Assembly (NCBI GenBank): GCA_011799875.1
Contig: CM022299.1
Span: 35,298,755 to 35,362,754 of the forward strand
Source: Thinopyrum elongatum
Lineage: Eukaryota; Streptophyta; Magnoliopsida; Poales; Poaceae
Direction: 5' to 3'
Length of the DNA stretch: 64,000 nt
This document shows, in pieces, positions 20,411 to 31,254 of this stretch. A model generated the notes under the pieces. It was not told where the DNA came from. It ran no database searches and saw nothing but the letters and a program-made list of their open reading frames with translations. The translations under genes were made by a program, and so were the position numbers. How positions within the stretch are numbered: the stretch's first letter is position 1; each line of letters opens with the position of its first letter.

Positions 20411-23400
20411 CTCTCCCTAGATGACGACCTCGATGCCGCCGCCGGCCTCGCCTCCCTCGCCTTGTCCGGCATCACGACCGCCCCCTCCGGCAAAGGCAAG
20501 CCTCGCGCCCCCCGCAAGACCGCCACCGCGCCCAAGCCGAAGAAGAAGCTGACGCCCGAGGAGTGGGCCAGGGAGTCGGCGAAGAGAAAGGGTCGGAGGC
20601 ACGCGGCGGACGCAAGGGACGAAGCAGTGAACGTGACCGCCATCGCCGCCGCCGCGCAGCAGGAGGACACCAACGCCCGCGTCGCAGCGGCAATGAGGGA
20701 GGCGCTGTTGTACCTAGGGTTAAACCCTTGTCAGCACGGGCTCGTCAACACCGCCGTGGCCGCGGCTAGCACCGGCCCGTCTACGTTTTCTTGGATGGTG
20801 CTGCCAGAGTCTTCCCGCGCGTCTGCGACTCGCCCGATTCCCGGCTTCCACGTCTACCCGCAAGCCTCCCGACTCTCCGGGGAATGCTCACCGGAGGTGA
20901 GCGTGGTGGCGCTTTCCATGCCCGCGCCCGTGCCATCTAAAGGAAATATGCCCTAGAGGCAATAATAAAGTTGTTATTTTATATTTCCTTATTCATGATA
21001 AAGGTTTATTATTCTTGCTAGAATTGTATTGATCGGAAACTTAAATACATGTGTGAATATATAAACAAATACCGTGTCCCTAGTGAGCCTCTACTAAACT
21101 AGCTCGTTGATCAAAGATGGTTAATGTTTCCTAACCATAGACATGTGTTGTCATTTGATAATGGGATCACATCATTAGGAGAATGATGTGATGGACAAGA
21201 CCCATCCGTTAGCTTAGCATATGATCGTTCAGTTTATTGCTATTGCTTTCTTAATATCAAATACATATTCCTTCGACTATGAGATTATGCAACTCCCGGA
21301 TACCAGAGGAATACCTTGTGTGCTATCAAACGTCACAACGTAACTGGGTGATCATAAAGATGCTCTACAGGTATCTCCGAAGTTGTTTGTTGAGTTGGCA
21401 TAGATCGAGATTAGGATTTGTCACTCCGTGTATCGGAGAGGTATCTCTGGGCCCTCTCGGTAATACACATCATAATAAGGTTGCAAGCAAATGACTAAGG
21501 AGTTAGTTATGAGATGATGTATTGTGGAACGAGTAAAGAGACTTGCCGGTAACGGGATTGAACTAGGTATGAAGATACCGACGATCGAATCTCGGGCAAG
21601 TAACATACCGACAGACAAAGGGAATTATGTATGTTGTCATAAGGTTCGACCGATAAAGATCTTCGTAGAATATGTAGGAACCAATATGGGCATCCGGGTT
21701 CCACTATTGGTTAATGAACGAAGAGGTGTCTCGGTCATGTCTACATAGTTCTCGGACCCGTAGGGTCCGCATGCTTAACGTTCCTTGACGATATAGTGTT
21801 ATATGAGTTATATGATTTGGTGACCGAATGTTGTTTGGAGTCCCGGATGAGATCACAGACATGACGAGGAGCTCCGGAATGGTCCGGAGGTAAAGATTGA
21901 TATATAGGACGATACTATTCGGACACCGGAAGAGTTTCGGGAGGTACCGGGTGGTCATCGGATCACCGGAAGGGGTTTCGGGAAGCCCCGGGAGGTATAT
22001 GGGCCAAGTAAGACAAGCACACCAGCCCACAAGGGGCTGGCGCGCCCCTCCTATGGCAGCCGGCCATGGGGAGAAAAGGAAGGAGGGGGATTCGGCCTTC
22101 CCCTGCCTTCCTCTCCTTCCCCTTCCTTTCCCCCCCGGGCAAATATGGTAAGGGGGGCGCGGCCTGGGCGGGAGCCCAAGCTGGATTCGGCCACCCTTGG
22201 GGCGCCCCTGGCTGCCTCCCCTCTGCCCCCCACCTATATATATGTGGGAGGGGCGCCACACAAGGCCACGACAATCTCTTAGCCGTGTGCGGCGCCCCTC
22301 TCCACAGTTTCGTCCATCGGTCATATTTTCGTAGTGCTTAGGCAAAGCCCTGCGGAGATAGCTTCACCATCACCGTCACCACGCCGTCGTGCTGCCAGAA
22401 CTCATCCACTACTTCGCTGTCTTGCTAGATCAATAAGGCGAGGACGTCACCGAGCTGAATGTGTGCTGAACGCGGAGGTGCCGTACGTTCGGTACTCGAT
22501 CGGTTGGATCGCGAAGAAGTTCGACTACATCAACCGCGTTACTAAACACTACCGCTTACGGTCTACAAGGGTACATAGACACACTCTCTCCCTCGTTGCT
22601 ATGCATCTCCATGGATAGATCTTGTGTGTGCGTAGAATTTTTTTTGTTTTACATGCAACGTTTCCCAACACCCGCACCCATCGACCTCAACGCTACACCG
22701 GTAGCCGGTGGCTCATCATCCAGTGGGGCGAGGAAACGCGCGCGTGAGATGCCAGCCGACATGTTCCCCGGCGCGCGCAACCTGTTCGACACAATGTCGG
22801 CGGCCGGCGACGACGATTTCATGCAGAACATCATCTTCGAGGGCGGTACGGCGGCCGCTGGCGGTGCCGCCATGGCTGGCTACGATTCTGATGAGACACA
22901 AAACCAGGACGGCCGAGGAGCGTTCACGCCGTCGACCTTTGATCAAGATCAAGTCGGCCTGGACCTGGATGGCTTCCCGCTCGACCACGAGTTCCTGCTC
23001 GACTAGGACCTCGAGGAAGAGGATGTGTTGGACATCGACGGGGAGCCTTTGTTCGAGGACGAGGTCGCTAACCAAGCCGTCGGGATGAAGCCGAAGCGCA
23101 AGAGTAGGCGGACGAAGGCATACACGGCGGCCGAGGACAAACTTCAATGTGAGTGTTGGAGGGACATTGGGCAAGACCCCAAGACCAGCGCCGAACAAAA
23201 GGCATCGACCTTTTGGACTCGTGTTCATCATGAGTTTCATGAACGCAAGAAGTTTCCGCCGTACCAATTCCAAAGCACGCGCGGGTGGTGTCCATTTCGA
23301 AGCGATGGAAGGTCATCCAACAAGAGTGCAACAAGTTATGTGCCACTCTTGAGAGCATCAAGGCACGCCCCGTGAGCGGCATCGGCATGCAAGACATGGT

Positions 23401-24042
23401 ATGCATGCATGCGCCCCTCTATTGTGTCATTCCGTTTATGCTTGTGTGTCCATTTCCATATCCATATGCCAATATGCTTGCATGCAAATACATTTGTAGG
23501 CCTTCCAATCTTTGGAGGCGTTCAAGGTCCAACACGATGGCAAGTGCTTCAACCTCTCCCATTATTGGAGGGTCATCAAGGACGAGGAGAAGTTCAAGGC
23601 GCAATATGCCGCCCTCATGGCACGTGGGGGGAAGAAAGCCGTGAAGGAGGTTGGCGAGGGCGAGAAGGCACAGCCGCGGGAGAAGATCAACTCCAAGAAT
23701 GAGGACAAGCGGGATGCCGCGTCGATCGCCTTGATCACAAGCGTGGAGGATATGATGACCAAGAAGGACTCAAGGGAGGAGAAGCGCCGGCGAGACAAGG
23801 AAGAGCAAATGAACGCCTTCATGGAGATCCAAAGAAGGAGGCTTGAGATGGAGGCGGAGAAGCAAGCCAAGATGCTAGAGATCGAGGCCGCCAACGCCAA
23901 GACCAAGGCAAAAGAAGTGGCTTTCGCTAGCATGATGACGGGGGTGGAGATCATGAAGGTGGATCTCAACACCATGTCACCAAGGAAGAGGCCGTGGTTC
24001 GAGAAGATGCAGGCCGACATGCTCAAGTTCGACGACGAGTGA
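20411..24042 (+). pseudogene. Harbinger ORF1-type protein (trihelix/NAM-associated domain), interrupted by a solo LTR
   Basis: Coding parts are 20411-20930, 22675-23398 and 23500-24042. The first encodes a basic KPKKKLTPEEWARESAKRKGRRHAADARDEAV segment typical of grass Harbinger ORF1 proteins. Removing the LTR joins it to APIDLNATP in frame. The second has a Myb/trihelix-like region (RTKAYTAAEDKLQCECWRDI) with a nonsense TAG (about 23004, at LLD-stop-DLEEE) and a one-base insertion near 23285. An intron with GT at 23399 and AG at 23499 separates it from the last exon, which holds the NAM-associated C-terminal helix (MEAEKQAKMLEIEAANAKTK). No ATG is in frame at the 5' end. ORF1 proteins assist the Harbinger transposase in DNA binding and import; no transposase gene is present here. 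Confidence 0.8.
20931..22670 (+). mobile_element. Solo LTR of a BARE/WIS/Angela-type Ty1/copia element
   Basis: The 1740-bp sequence contains GGAAATATGCCCTAGAGGC near the left, AACGTAACTGGGTGA, the GCTGAACGCGGAGGTGCCGT segment, and ends GTTTCCCAACA, all recognisable parts of this LTR family. No internal region or second LTR is present, so it is a solo LTR left by LTR-LTR recombination. CCCG occurs on both sides (20927-20930 and 22671-22674), and removing the insertion plus one CCCG restores the Harbinger reading frame. The left end reads TGCCATCTAAAGGAAAT instead of the usual TGTTGGAAAT. Copia TSDs are normally 5 bp, so either the TSD has mutated (CCCGT/CCCGC) or the left terminus is variant. 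Confidence 0.85.
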
Positions 24043-24449
24043 TCTATGGCGGCGAGCGCCATCCTTTTTTGTATGCCGGCAACTGTGCTGGCATGACCAT
24101 GGCCGCGATGGCGTGGTCGAACTGCCGCCCTTTTTTTGTGTGCTGGCATGTGTGCCGGCCGCTGGCAAGTGCGCCAGCATGAACTGTGTGGTGTTTTTTG
24201 GAGCTGACACTGTATGCCGGCCGCTGGCATGGTGCTGGCATGAACTTCGGGCGACGACATGGCCGCTGGCATGATCTATGGCCGCGGGCCTTTTTCAAAT
24301 TTGTGTGCGAACATGAAATGGGTCGCGGCCGTTGGGCGCACTGCCGACCCAAATCAAAATGAGGGCGGACGCCGAGCGGGCGGCCGACCCAAACGGACAA
24401 AAAGCGGACAAAAGCGCCGTCCGTTTGGGTCGGCGCGTTGGAGTTGCTC
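24043..24449. other. Harbinger 3' untranslated and subterminal region
   Basis: Contains several imperfect repeats of GCCGGCCGCTGGCATG and TGCTGGCATGA (24075-24280). The 3' subterminal block of GTCCGTTTGGGTCGG-type sequence and the right TIR ending at 24449 follow. Confidence 0.6.
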
Positions 24450-24885
24450 TAAGGCCCTAAAGAAACAGCTCACCCGAACAGCAACCGCCACCGATTAAAA
24501 GAAGCATAAATCGAAAGGATCCAGCCAGTAGACACATGAATATAGACGAACGAAGAAGGGATCCACGGGGATTCATCGAAGACAAACACCGACCCGATCC
24601 CGCGAGATCCACAGAATACACACCTCGGCACGCCCTCCGACTATGCAAGACGCACCGCCGGGACTGGGGCTAGACGGGGAGAGCCTTATTTTGTCTTCAG
24701 GAAGTCGTCACCGTCTTGCCTTCGTGAGCAAGACACATCCCTAATCAGACTAAACAAACACCAAGAAACGAAGCCTGAGCCTTCCCGCCGGCAATGGCGA
24801 GGACCCACCGCGCCTCCAAGAGACGAGGCAGATCAGCGGCGACGCCGGCTGGAGGCGAAGAAACCCTAACGCTTAGTAGCCTTTC

Positions 24886-26740
24886 TTTCTTTCTAGTTTA
24901 TGGTGTGTGTTTATCATGGCTCTGTCTAACCCGCGCGTTGAAGTGATCTTTTGCACCTGCCGGCATGCAAAATTGTGAGATTTTGGTACGTAACAGTGAT
25001 GTGCAGATTTACGGAAATGGGACATGTAACATGTTCTGTGGTATGTGAAATTGATGTGCAGGTTTGTGGTTCTGAAATGCATGTTCCGAAAGTAAAAGGG
25101 GAAAAGGCATCTTCTTAAAGTGAAATGCAAGTTCTAAAAGTGAAAATAAAACTGAGATGGACTGGAACATTTATTTTCAATTTGTTCACTTCTTTTGATT
25201 TAATGAAATGAGTGCAATTATGTGTTCCGAAATAACTTAACTCAAAATTACATAACAGTGAAATATGTTCTCAAATAATTGAAACTTAAATATGTTATGA
25301 AATCAAAGTTGAAATCTCTTTTTTTATTAGTGAAATATTAATTTGAAAAGATATAATTAAAATGGATGAACTCAATTTATAAATAGTGAAATCTTTTCTT
25401 TACTAAGTGAAATCTTTTTTGGAACAGTTAAATCTCCTCTAAAAAAAATAAACTCTTTTTTTGAAGAAAAAAATTAAAATCTTCTGAAATAATTGAAATG
25501 GATGAAACCATTTTTCGAAATCTGAATTTTTTTTCTGGAATAAGTGAAAACATTTTTTGGAACAATGATCTCCTATCAAACAACTAAATTTGTTTTTTGA
25601 AAAAGTGAAATACATTGTTAAATAACTAAAAGGGTTGAGCTCAATTTTTAAACTTTGAAATATGTTTTGAAATTACTGAAATGATGAACACATTTTTTTT
25701 CAAAAGGTGAAATATTTTCTTGAGTAAGTGAATTCATTTTTTGGAATAGTGGAATCTTCTCTTAAATGACTGACCTTGTTTTTTGAAAAAAGTGAAATAT
25801 GTTCTGAAGAAGTAATTGAAATTGATGTAGTCATGTTTCTGAAATACGAAATATATTATGGAATAAGTGCAAACATTTTTTGGAACAATGAAATATTCTT
25901 TGAAACAACTTAACTTTTTTTCAATAAGTAAAATTTGTTGTTAAATAACTGAAAGGGAAGAGCTCTATTTTTTAAACATTTTGTAAAACAGTGAAATCTT
26001 TTCTTGAGTTAGTGAAATCATTTTTTGGAATGATGAAATCTTCTCCGAAATAACAGAACTCATTTCCTGAAAAGGGTGAAATATGTTCTGAAGTATTTGA
26101 AATGGATGAAGTCTTTTTTTAATATGAAATCTTTTCTGGAATAAGTGATTTTTTTTAGAATATCGAAATCTTCTCTGAAACAACTGAACTTTTTTGTTTG
26201 TAAAGGGAACTGTGTTGTTAAATAACTGAAAGGCATGAACCCAATTTTTGAAACTATGAAATATTTCTGAAATAACTAAAATGGATGAAGTCATTTTTTT
26301 AAATAGTGAAATCATTTGTAATAAATGAATTCTTGTCTAAAATAATTTATCCCATTCTTTGAAAAGTGAAATGTGTTCTGAAAATAATCTGAGTGGACGA
26401 GCTCAATTTAATAACAAAACAATTAAAATGGACGAACTAGTATTCTGAAACAGTCACAAAACATGTGTGTTGTCAACTTTTGAAATACTAGTCACTGAAA
26501 AACTTATTTTGACAGCCATTCATTTCAGCAAATCTTATAAGTATTTTATATTTTATAAAAAAATACTATTATTCATTACTCTATGGAATATCCAATAGCG
26601 AAAATCAAAATGCATATATGAAGGCAACAGATTTTAGCCAAGCAAAGAATAACAAGAATCTTTATTTCTAAATAACAGCAGCCGTTCAATCTTGGTTTCT
26701 TTGAGACAGAGCACTACGTAGCCGATTAACTAGTAGGATT
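24886..26740. repeat. AT-rich higher-order repeat, copy A
   Basis: Built from diverged GTGAAAT(A/C)TGTTCTGAAATAA-like subunits of roughly 30-60 bp. Landmarks recur at longer range: GGAATAAGTGaaaaCATTTTTTGGAACAATGA near 25537 and 25860 and a decayed version near 26139, and AAATAACTgAAAGG near 25620, 25935 and 26220. This gives a higher-order period of about 280-320 bp. No coding potential. A related array lies at 29221-30010. Confidence 0.7.
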
Positions 26741-27640
26741 TTATTGGAGGAGGTAGCGTAGAGTTTCATTTCTTGTTCCGAGATTGCTGATTAGTAGAGC
26801 CAGAACTGAAGACTGATTTCGCCAGGAAGAAAGAACAGTGAGGACTGAGGGAAAGGTGCGGCTTTGTTGGTGATAGGGCCATTGCCATAGGGGCGTACTG
26901 GAGCGAGCGAGGCGGCGCCTCAACCGATGCAGCATAGGCGATGCCGACGGCGGCCCCGGCCCCTGTTCCTCCCCTGGGTGAGGCGAGGGTGCGCGACGCG
27001 ATTGCAGTTCCGTGCGGTAGACGTTGGGAGGCAGCAGGACCGCGGCACCACTCGTTGATCGTCGCTGCCAGTTGAGGGCGAGACTGCAACTGCAAAGTCC
27101 TTTTCGCATCGCCGGGCTCTTGCAAAGCTGCGGAACGTGTGGTGGTGCTCCGTCGGGCAGTCCCTTCCGCTGAGTTGGAGTTGCAGCAGTACGTACTATT
27201 TGGCCGAGTAGTAGCTTTCTTGTCAGCACCGTGCAGGTCATAGTGAACGGAAACGGATTTGTCCTGTGCTGTGTGTGTTTGACTGAATCCACCGTGTCTG
27301 CTCGCTGACCGTTGGACCTCACGCCCTGCCCGCCGTCCGAACGAAAGTTGCGCGCGAGTGCGTAGGGCAGTCTACAGACTACAGAGGCGGGTGGCCGTGC
27401 GTGCATGTCAACTGCAAAGTCCTTTTCGCATCGCCGGGCTCGTGACTTCTCAACAAGCAGATGCAGTTGAGAAGGCTGGCAATCGAGGCATTATTTAGTT
27501 CGTTGTTCGTTTACTACTCCTCTCTACTCAGTACGGACCTAGTAGTAAAGCAACCTGTCCTCCTAATCCACCTCGTCTGAATAAAAGATCTAACCGGAGG
27601 CGCAGCCACTCCAAAATGACCATTGCAAAATCTAACATGG
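26741..27640. other. Duplicated GC-rich segment, copy A
   Basis: Shares ordered blocks with 30080-31190: TTGGAGGAG...CCGAGATTGCTG.TTAGTAGAGCCAGA near 26739, CCTTTTCGCATCGC(C/T)GGGCTCTTGC near 27098, GGCCGAGTAGTAGCTTTC near 27202, and a final TACGGACCTAG...CCACCTCGTCT..ATAAAAGA stretch near 27531-27590. Open frames here are short and inconsistent between copies, so I call none. Confidence 0.65.
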
Positions 27641-28140
27641 GGGCAGAATTCAGTAGTACGTACAGTCTGGCACGCTGGCTTGTTCCTTCTCCCGTTGCTT
27701 TCGGTGAATGGACGCCATTTCCACCATCCCCAAGTTTTTTCTTTCGACATTCCACTCCAGCTCCGTGTTCCGGCGGGTCGGGCGGACTTGCGGTAACAGG
27801 AAAGGTGGTGGATAGATGCGCCGGCAGCGCCGCCGGGCGGGCACACCCTCGTAGCACAATCATTGATGCGCGCTACCTCTACACCAACACACCCATGGCT
27901 CGCCGCTGGATCGGAGCGAGTGGTCCAGCTAGACTAGAGGCTCGCTAGATCGGCATCGCGCAGTTCCATGCACTGCACTGGTCCAACGCGAGCGAGCGGG
28001 CGACGAGGCCGGAGGTGCACTGCAAAGCGATCTGTGATCCACAGCGAGGGCTAGAGCGTCGCACAGTGAACTGGTTAGCAGTCACAGCAGAGCGGAAGGC
28101 CGGCAACGGCTGCCCGGCCACCCTGCTGCATCCGCCAAGG
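27641..28140. other. No supported gene
   Basis: GC-rich sequence with several short overlapping open frames on both strands and no recognisable domain. Part of it (27940-28040) loosely resembles 36555-36690. I see nothing firm. Confidence 0.3.
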
Positions 28141-28505
28141 AGGAAAAGGCTCAGCCCGGCGTCGTCTCGTTCGTCCGCTTGTGTGTCGGGGATCACCTGG
28201 GCGGTGACGGCGTGTGCGCTAGTCGGCGTCCCTAGTGGCTGGACGGAGCTTTCAGTTGCCTGGAGCTTGAATGGTGATTTGTGCTTTGGTTAACCCGTTA
28301 TTTTCTCACTGGGAGGAGCCGAGGAGGATTAGTGTGGTCTGCTGATGGTGTTTTGTAGTACACGATGGTGATTGCTTGCTCTGATTAGAATAGCCCTACT
28401 GCCCGGATTATTGTGTGAGGTCCATCACGGATTTGTCTTTTCGTGCGTCGACGTGATCTTTTGCAACTGCGATCATGCATAGGTTTTCCTACCGAGACAT
28501 GTTTT
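28141..28505. other. Uninterrupted counterpart of the 5622-5710 island
   Basis: 28155-28255 matches 5622-5710. The nearby GTGATCTTTTGCAACTGC (about 28451) matches GTGATCTTTTGCACCTGC at 24943. In the left block these two markers are separated by the retroposon, Harbinger and gypsy stack, so this is the unoccupied arrangement. Confidence 0.65.
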
Positions 28506-28506
28506 G

Positions 28507-28527
28507 CTCTCTCTCTCTCTCTCTCTC
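28507..28527. repeat. (CT)n microsatellite
   Basis: About ten and a half CT units. Confidence 0.95.
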
Positions 28528-29220
28528 ATGCATAGCTAATTCTCAATTACCGATTCCCTAAGAGTTTTTTTAGCTCTAAGTCAATGTTGACGACCAACTA
28601 TCTAGCGTTGCGATTCGTTTGAAATTTATATTTTCTGAGGCAAACACCACATTTTTTTATACCAGGAATAGTAGATAAATAAGTAACTGAAACAGGGAGG
28701 GCATTTTATTGTCTGCATGAAAATCAGCGAAATCGAATGAGAATTAGAAGCAATGCTTTTATTTTGGATAAGTTCTTATAACAAGGTGGACCGTTTTAAC
28801 ATTTGGCCGAAGAAAATTGTAAAATGAACTCAGAATTAGTTAGTTCTCAATCCACTGAGGCATATACACTCCCAATGATTTTAAGAGTTGATCACCCCTT
28901 CTTTTACTTTAACTACCATTTTTATTCCGAATCACAACCAAACACCCACACGGCCCATATTTTTAAGTAAAATTTAATCCACGCGCACATGTCATGTATC
29001 TCAACTTGGGTATCGCCACTCCATCAACCGCCTCTGCCCTATCGGCCGGATACCTCTTCCATCGGTGGTGCTCGTCCTTGAGCTCCCTGGTTGTATCGTG
29101 CTACCCAGGAGTCGTCGCCCACATCTCCTCGCGCTGGTGAGCCTGTTCTCCCCGACCGTTTGCTCCTCTCTGACCCCGGCCCCTTCTAGGCCACCATTGG
29201 AGATTGATCTGTCGGAATTT
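28528..29220. other. No supported feature
   Basis: Mixed-composition sequence with no gene, repeat or terminus recognised. The short minus-strand open frame at 29001-29237 has no recognisable domain. Confidence 0.3.
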
Positions 29221-30010
29221 GCGTGATATGGTACCAAAATAGTGAGATTTGATACAGAAATTCACATGTTTGAGACATTCGTGGTTTGAGAGATTTTGAA
29301 CTTTGGTTTGTGAAATTGATGAAATGATCTATGTTTTTTTTTAGTTTTTTGGTACGTGAAATTGATGTGCAGGTTTGTGGTTATTAAATGCATGTTCTGA
29401 AAGTGAAATGCAGGTTTTCAAAGTGACAAAACTATATGAAACTGGAAATTTCATTTTTTAAGCTGATGGAAACTATTTTCTTGGAATGGTTCACTTTTTT
29501 AAACGAGTGAAATTAGTGCAATTATTTGTTCTTGAAATAACTGAACTCAAGATTTTTATACATTTAAAAATGTTCTCCAATAATTGAAACTGAAATATGT
29601 TATGAAATTTCCTCTTTTTTATTAGTGAAATATGAATTTGAAATTGCTGAAATTGGAATATTTGAAACTTAAATATTTTAAATGGATGAGCTGGTTTTTT
29701 GAATTAGTAAAATCTTTTCATGAGTAAGTTAAATCATTTGAAAGAGTCAACTGATTTTTTTTCGAACAAGTGAAATATTTTCTCAAATAATTGAAATGGA
29801 TGAAGTCATTTTTTTAATATGAAATCTTATCTGGATTAAGTGAAAAATATTTTTTGGAATAGTAAAATTTTCTTCGAAACAAATTGCGCATATTTTTTGA
29901 AAAAGTGAAATATGGTCTGAAGTAATTGAAAGGGATGAACTCAATTTTTGAACCTATGAAATATGTTCTCAAATTACAGAAATCGTTGAATTATTTAGAA
30001 TATTTGGTTA
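29221..30010. repeat. AT-rich higher-order repeat, copy B
   Basis: GTGAAATTGATGTGCAGGTTTGTGGTT at about 29353 matches 25044, and the following GAAATGGATGAA/GTGAAATATGTTCTG subunits match copy A in kind. It is shorter than copy A (about 0.8 kb against 1.5 kb or more), so whole higher-order units were gained or lost. Confidence 0.65.
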
Positions 30011-31190
30011 TAGGGGAGCTTCCATGCTCCCATGCTCCATCTGCTTCCCAGCCATTGGATCATGGATCCAACGGCTGGTTACTAGGATTTTGTTGGAGGA
30101 GCGTAGGGTTTTATTTCTCCTTCCGAGATTGCTGGTTAGTAGAGCCAGACTGACTTTGCAAAGAGAAAACACACCGGAGACTGAACCGTTGCAGATAGGC
30201 GATGCCGAGGGCGGCCCCGGCCCCTGCTCCCCGGCGTCACGCGAGGGTGCGCGAGCGCGACGGGACTGCAGTTCCGGTGAGGTGCTCTGCAGTAGACGTT
30301 GGGGCACAGCACAGGCACGGCCACATGCGCGCAGGACCGCGGCAACACTCGTTGGTCGTCGCTGCCGGTTCCTGGAGACACTGCAACCGCAAGTCCTTTT
30401 CGCATCGCTGGGCTCTTGCTCAGGCAAAGTCGCAGTGCTGGGCAACGTGTGGTAGTAGTACGTACGTACGTACCATGTGGCCGAGTAGTAGCTTTCCTCG
30501 TCAGCAGCAGCATGCAGCTCATGGTGAACCGGAACGGTTTTGTCTGAATCTACCGTGTCTGCAGTGGGTGTCTACTCGCTGATCATTGGATAACACACAC
30601 CAATAAACAACTTAAAAAATGCATATGAAAAAAGCAACTTAAAAGTGCGTGGGCAAGTATGAAAAAGTTGTTGCCAAGATCGAATTGTTCCCCTGGAGCT
30701 TTATGGTTGGTGCTTTCGCAAACGCCTGCTGTAGGAGGAATACACTGTAACTGTAATGTAGTATCACTCCTACTCAGCAACACATGCTTCCCATGACCTC
30801 GGCCCATGAATGGACCTGCCTCTGCGGATCGAATGGTAGTAAAAACTAGATCCCGTAACACGAAAGAAGCATGAAAAATCTGTTGATCTTTTTACGTGAG
30901 CGCTCATCTTATTCCAGCTTTGCGGTGCCATGATAAGCGTGGACCCCTGACCGGCCGGCGACCGCTGCGAGCCGGCCCTCTGCACTTTGGCGGCTGGCAA
31001 TCGACCCATTAATTAGTGCGGTTGTTCGTTACCTACTCTGATCTACTGCTCGGTACGGACCTAGCGTCAGCAATCACTAGCGAGATCCTCCCGCTCCACC
31101 TCGTCTCCATAAAAGACCTAACCCGAGGCGCGGGCAGCCAGAATGATCATTGCGAAATCTAACATGCATGGGGCAACCAGAGCAGAATTA
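30011..31190. other. Duplicated GC-rich segment, copy B
   Basis: Counterpart of 26741-27640 up to about 30590 and again from about 31000. The 30640-30830 stretch (GAATTGTTCCCCTGGAGC, TATCACTCCTACTCAGCAAC) instead matches 36115-36220 of copy C. No gene is supported. ACGTACGTACGTAC near 30459-30472 is a small simple repeat. Confidence 0.6.
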
Positions 31191-31254
31191 TCATTGCAAT
31201 CATCTGGTACACTCGCTCCTCCTCGCTTCTCCCCCCTGAGCAAATCCCGTTTCT

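Larger units (their letters stand above)
5926..24449 (+). mobile_element. PIF/Harbinger-type element carrying an ORF1-like gene, with two later insertions
   Basis: Termini are GGGCAACTCCAACGC at the left and, reading inwards, GAGCAACTCCAACGC at the right. The flanking target duplication is TAA (5923-5925 and 24450-24452), the 3-bp TWA typical of Harbinger. Without the gypsy element and the solo LTR the element is about 2.6 kb. It carries only an ORF1-type gene on the plus strand (20411-24042) and no DDE transposase, so it would depend on a partner. Subterminal GTCCGTTTGGGTCGG-like blocks occur at both ends. The gypsy element landed in its 5' leader 150 bp from the left end. Confidence 0.88.
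5711..24885 (-). mobile_element. Retroposon-like repeat (SINE or truncated LINE), split by a Harbinger element
   Basis: Only 24453-24885 and 5711-5922 belong to this copy; the rest is nested insertions. Read on the minus strand the two parts align with the intact copy at 37784-38458. Examples are the GGATC-rich block, the CTTCTTTTAATCGGTGGCGG phrase and the GATGTAATTTTT...TGTTCTTTGT segment near the 3' end. The uninterrupted paralogue reads GGGGCCTTAGCACG at 38235-38248, exactly where the Harbinger sits here, which confirms TTA/TAA as its target. No clean poly-A survives at the left end, so that boundary is approximate. Confidence 0.65.

Noticed and set aside
21704..22345. Long minus-strand frame in the solo LTR
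   Set aside because: Non-coding strand of a recognised copia LTR; no protein domain.
26741..27406. 221-codon minus-strand frame in duplicated segment A
   Set aside because: The equivalent region of copy B gives a different frame arrangement, so the frame is not conserved.
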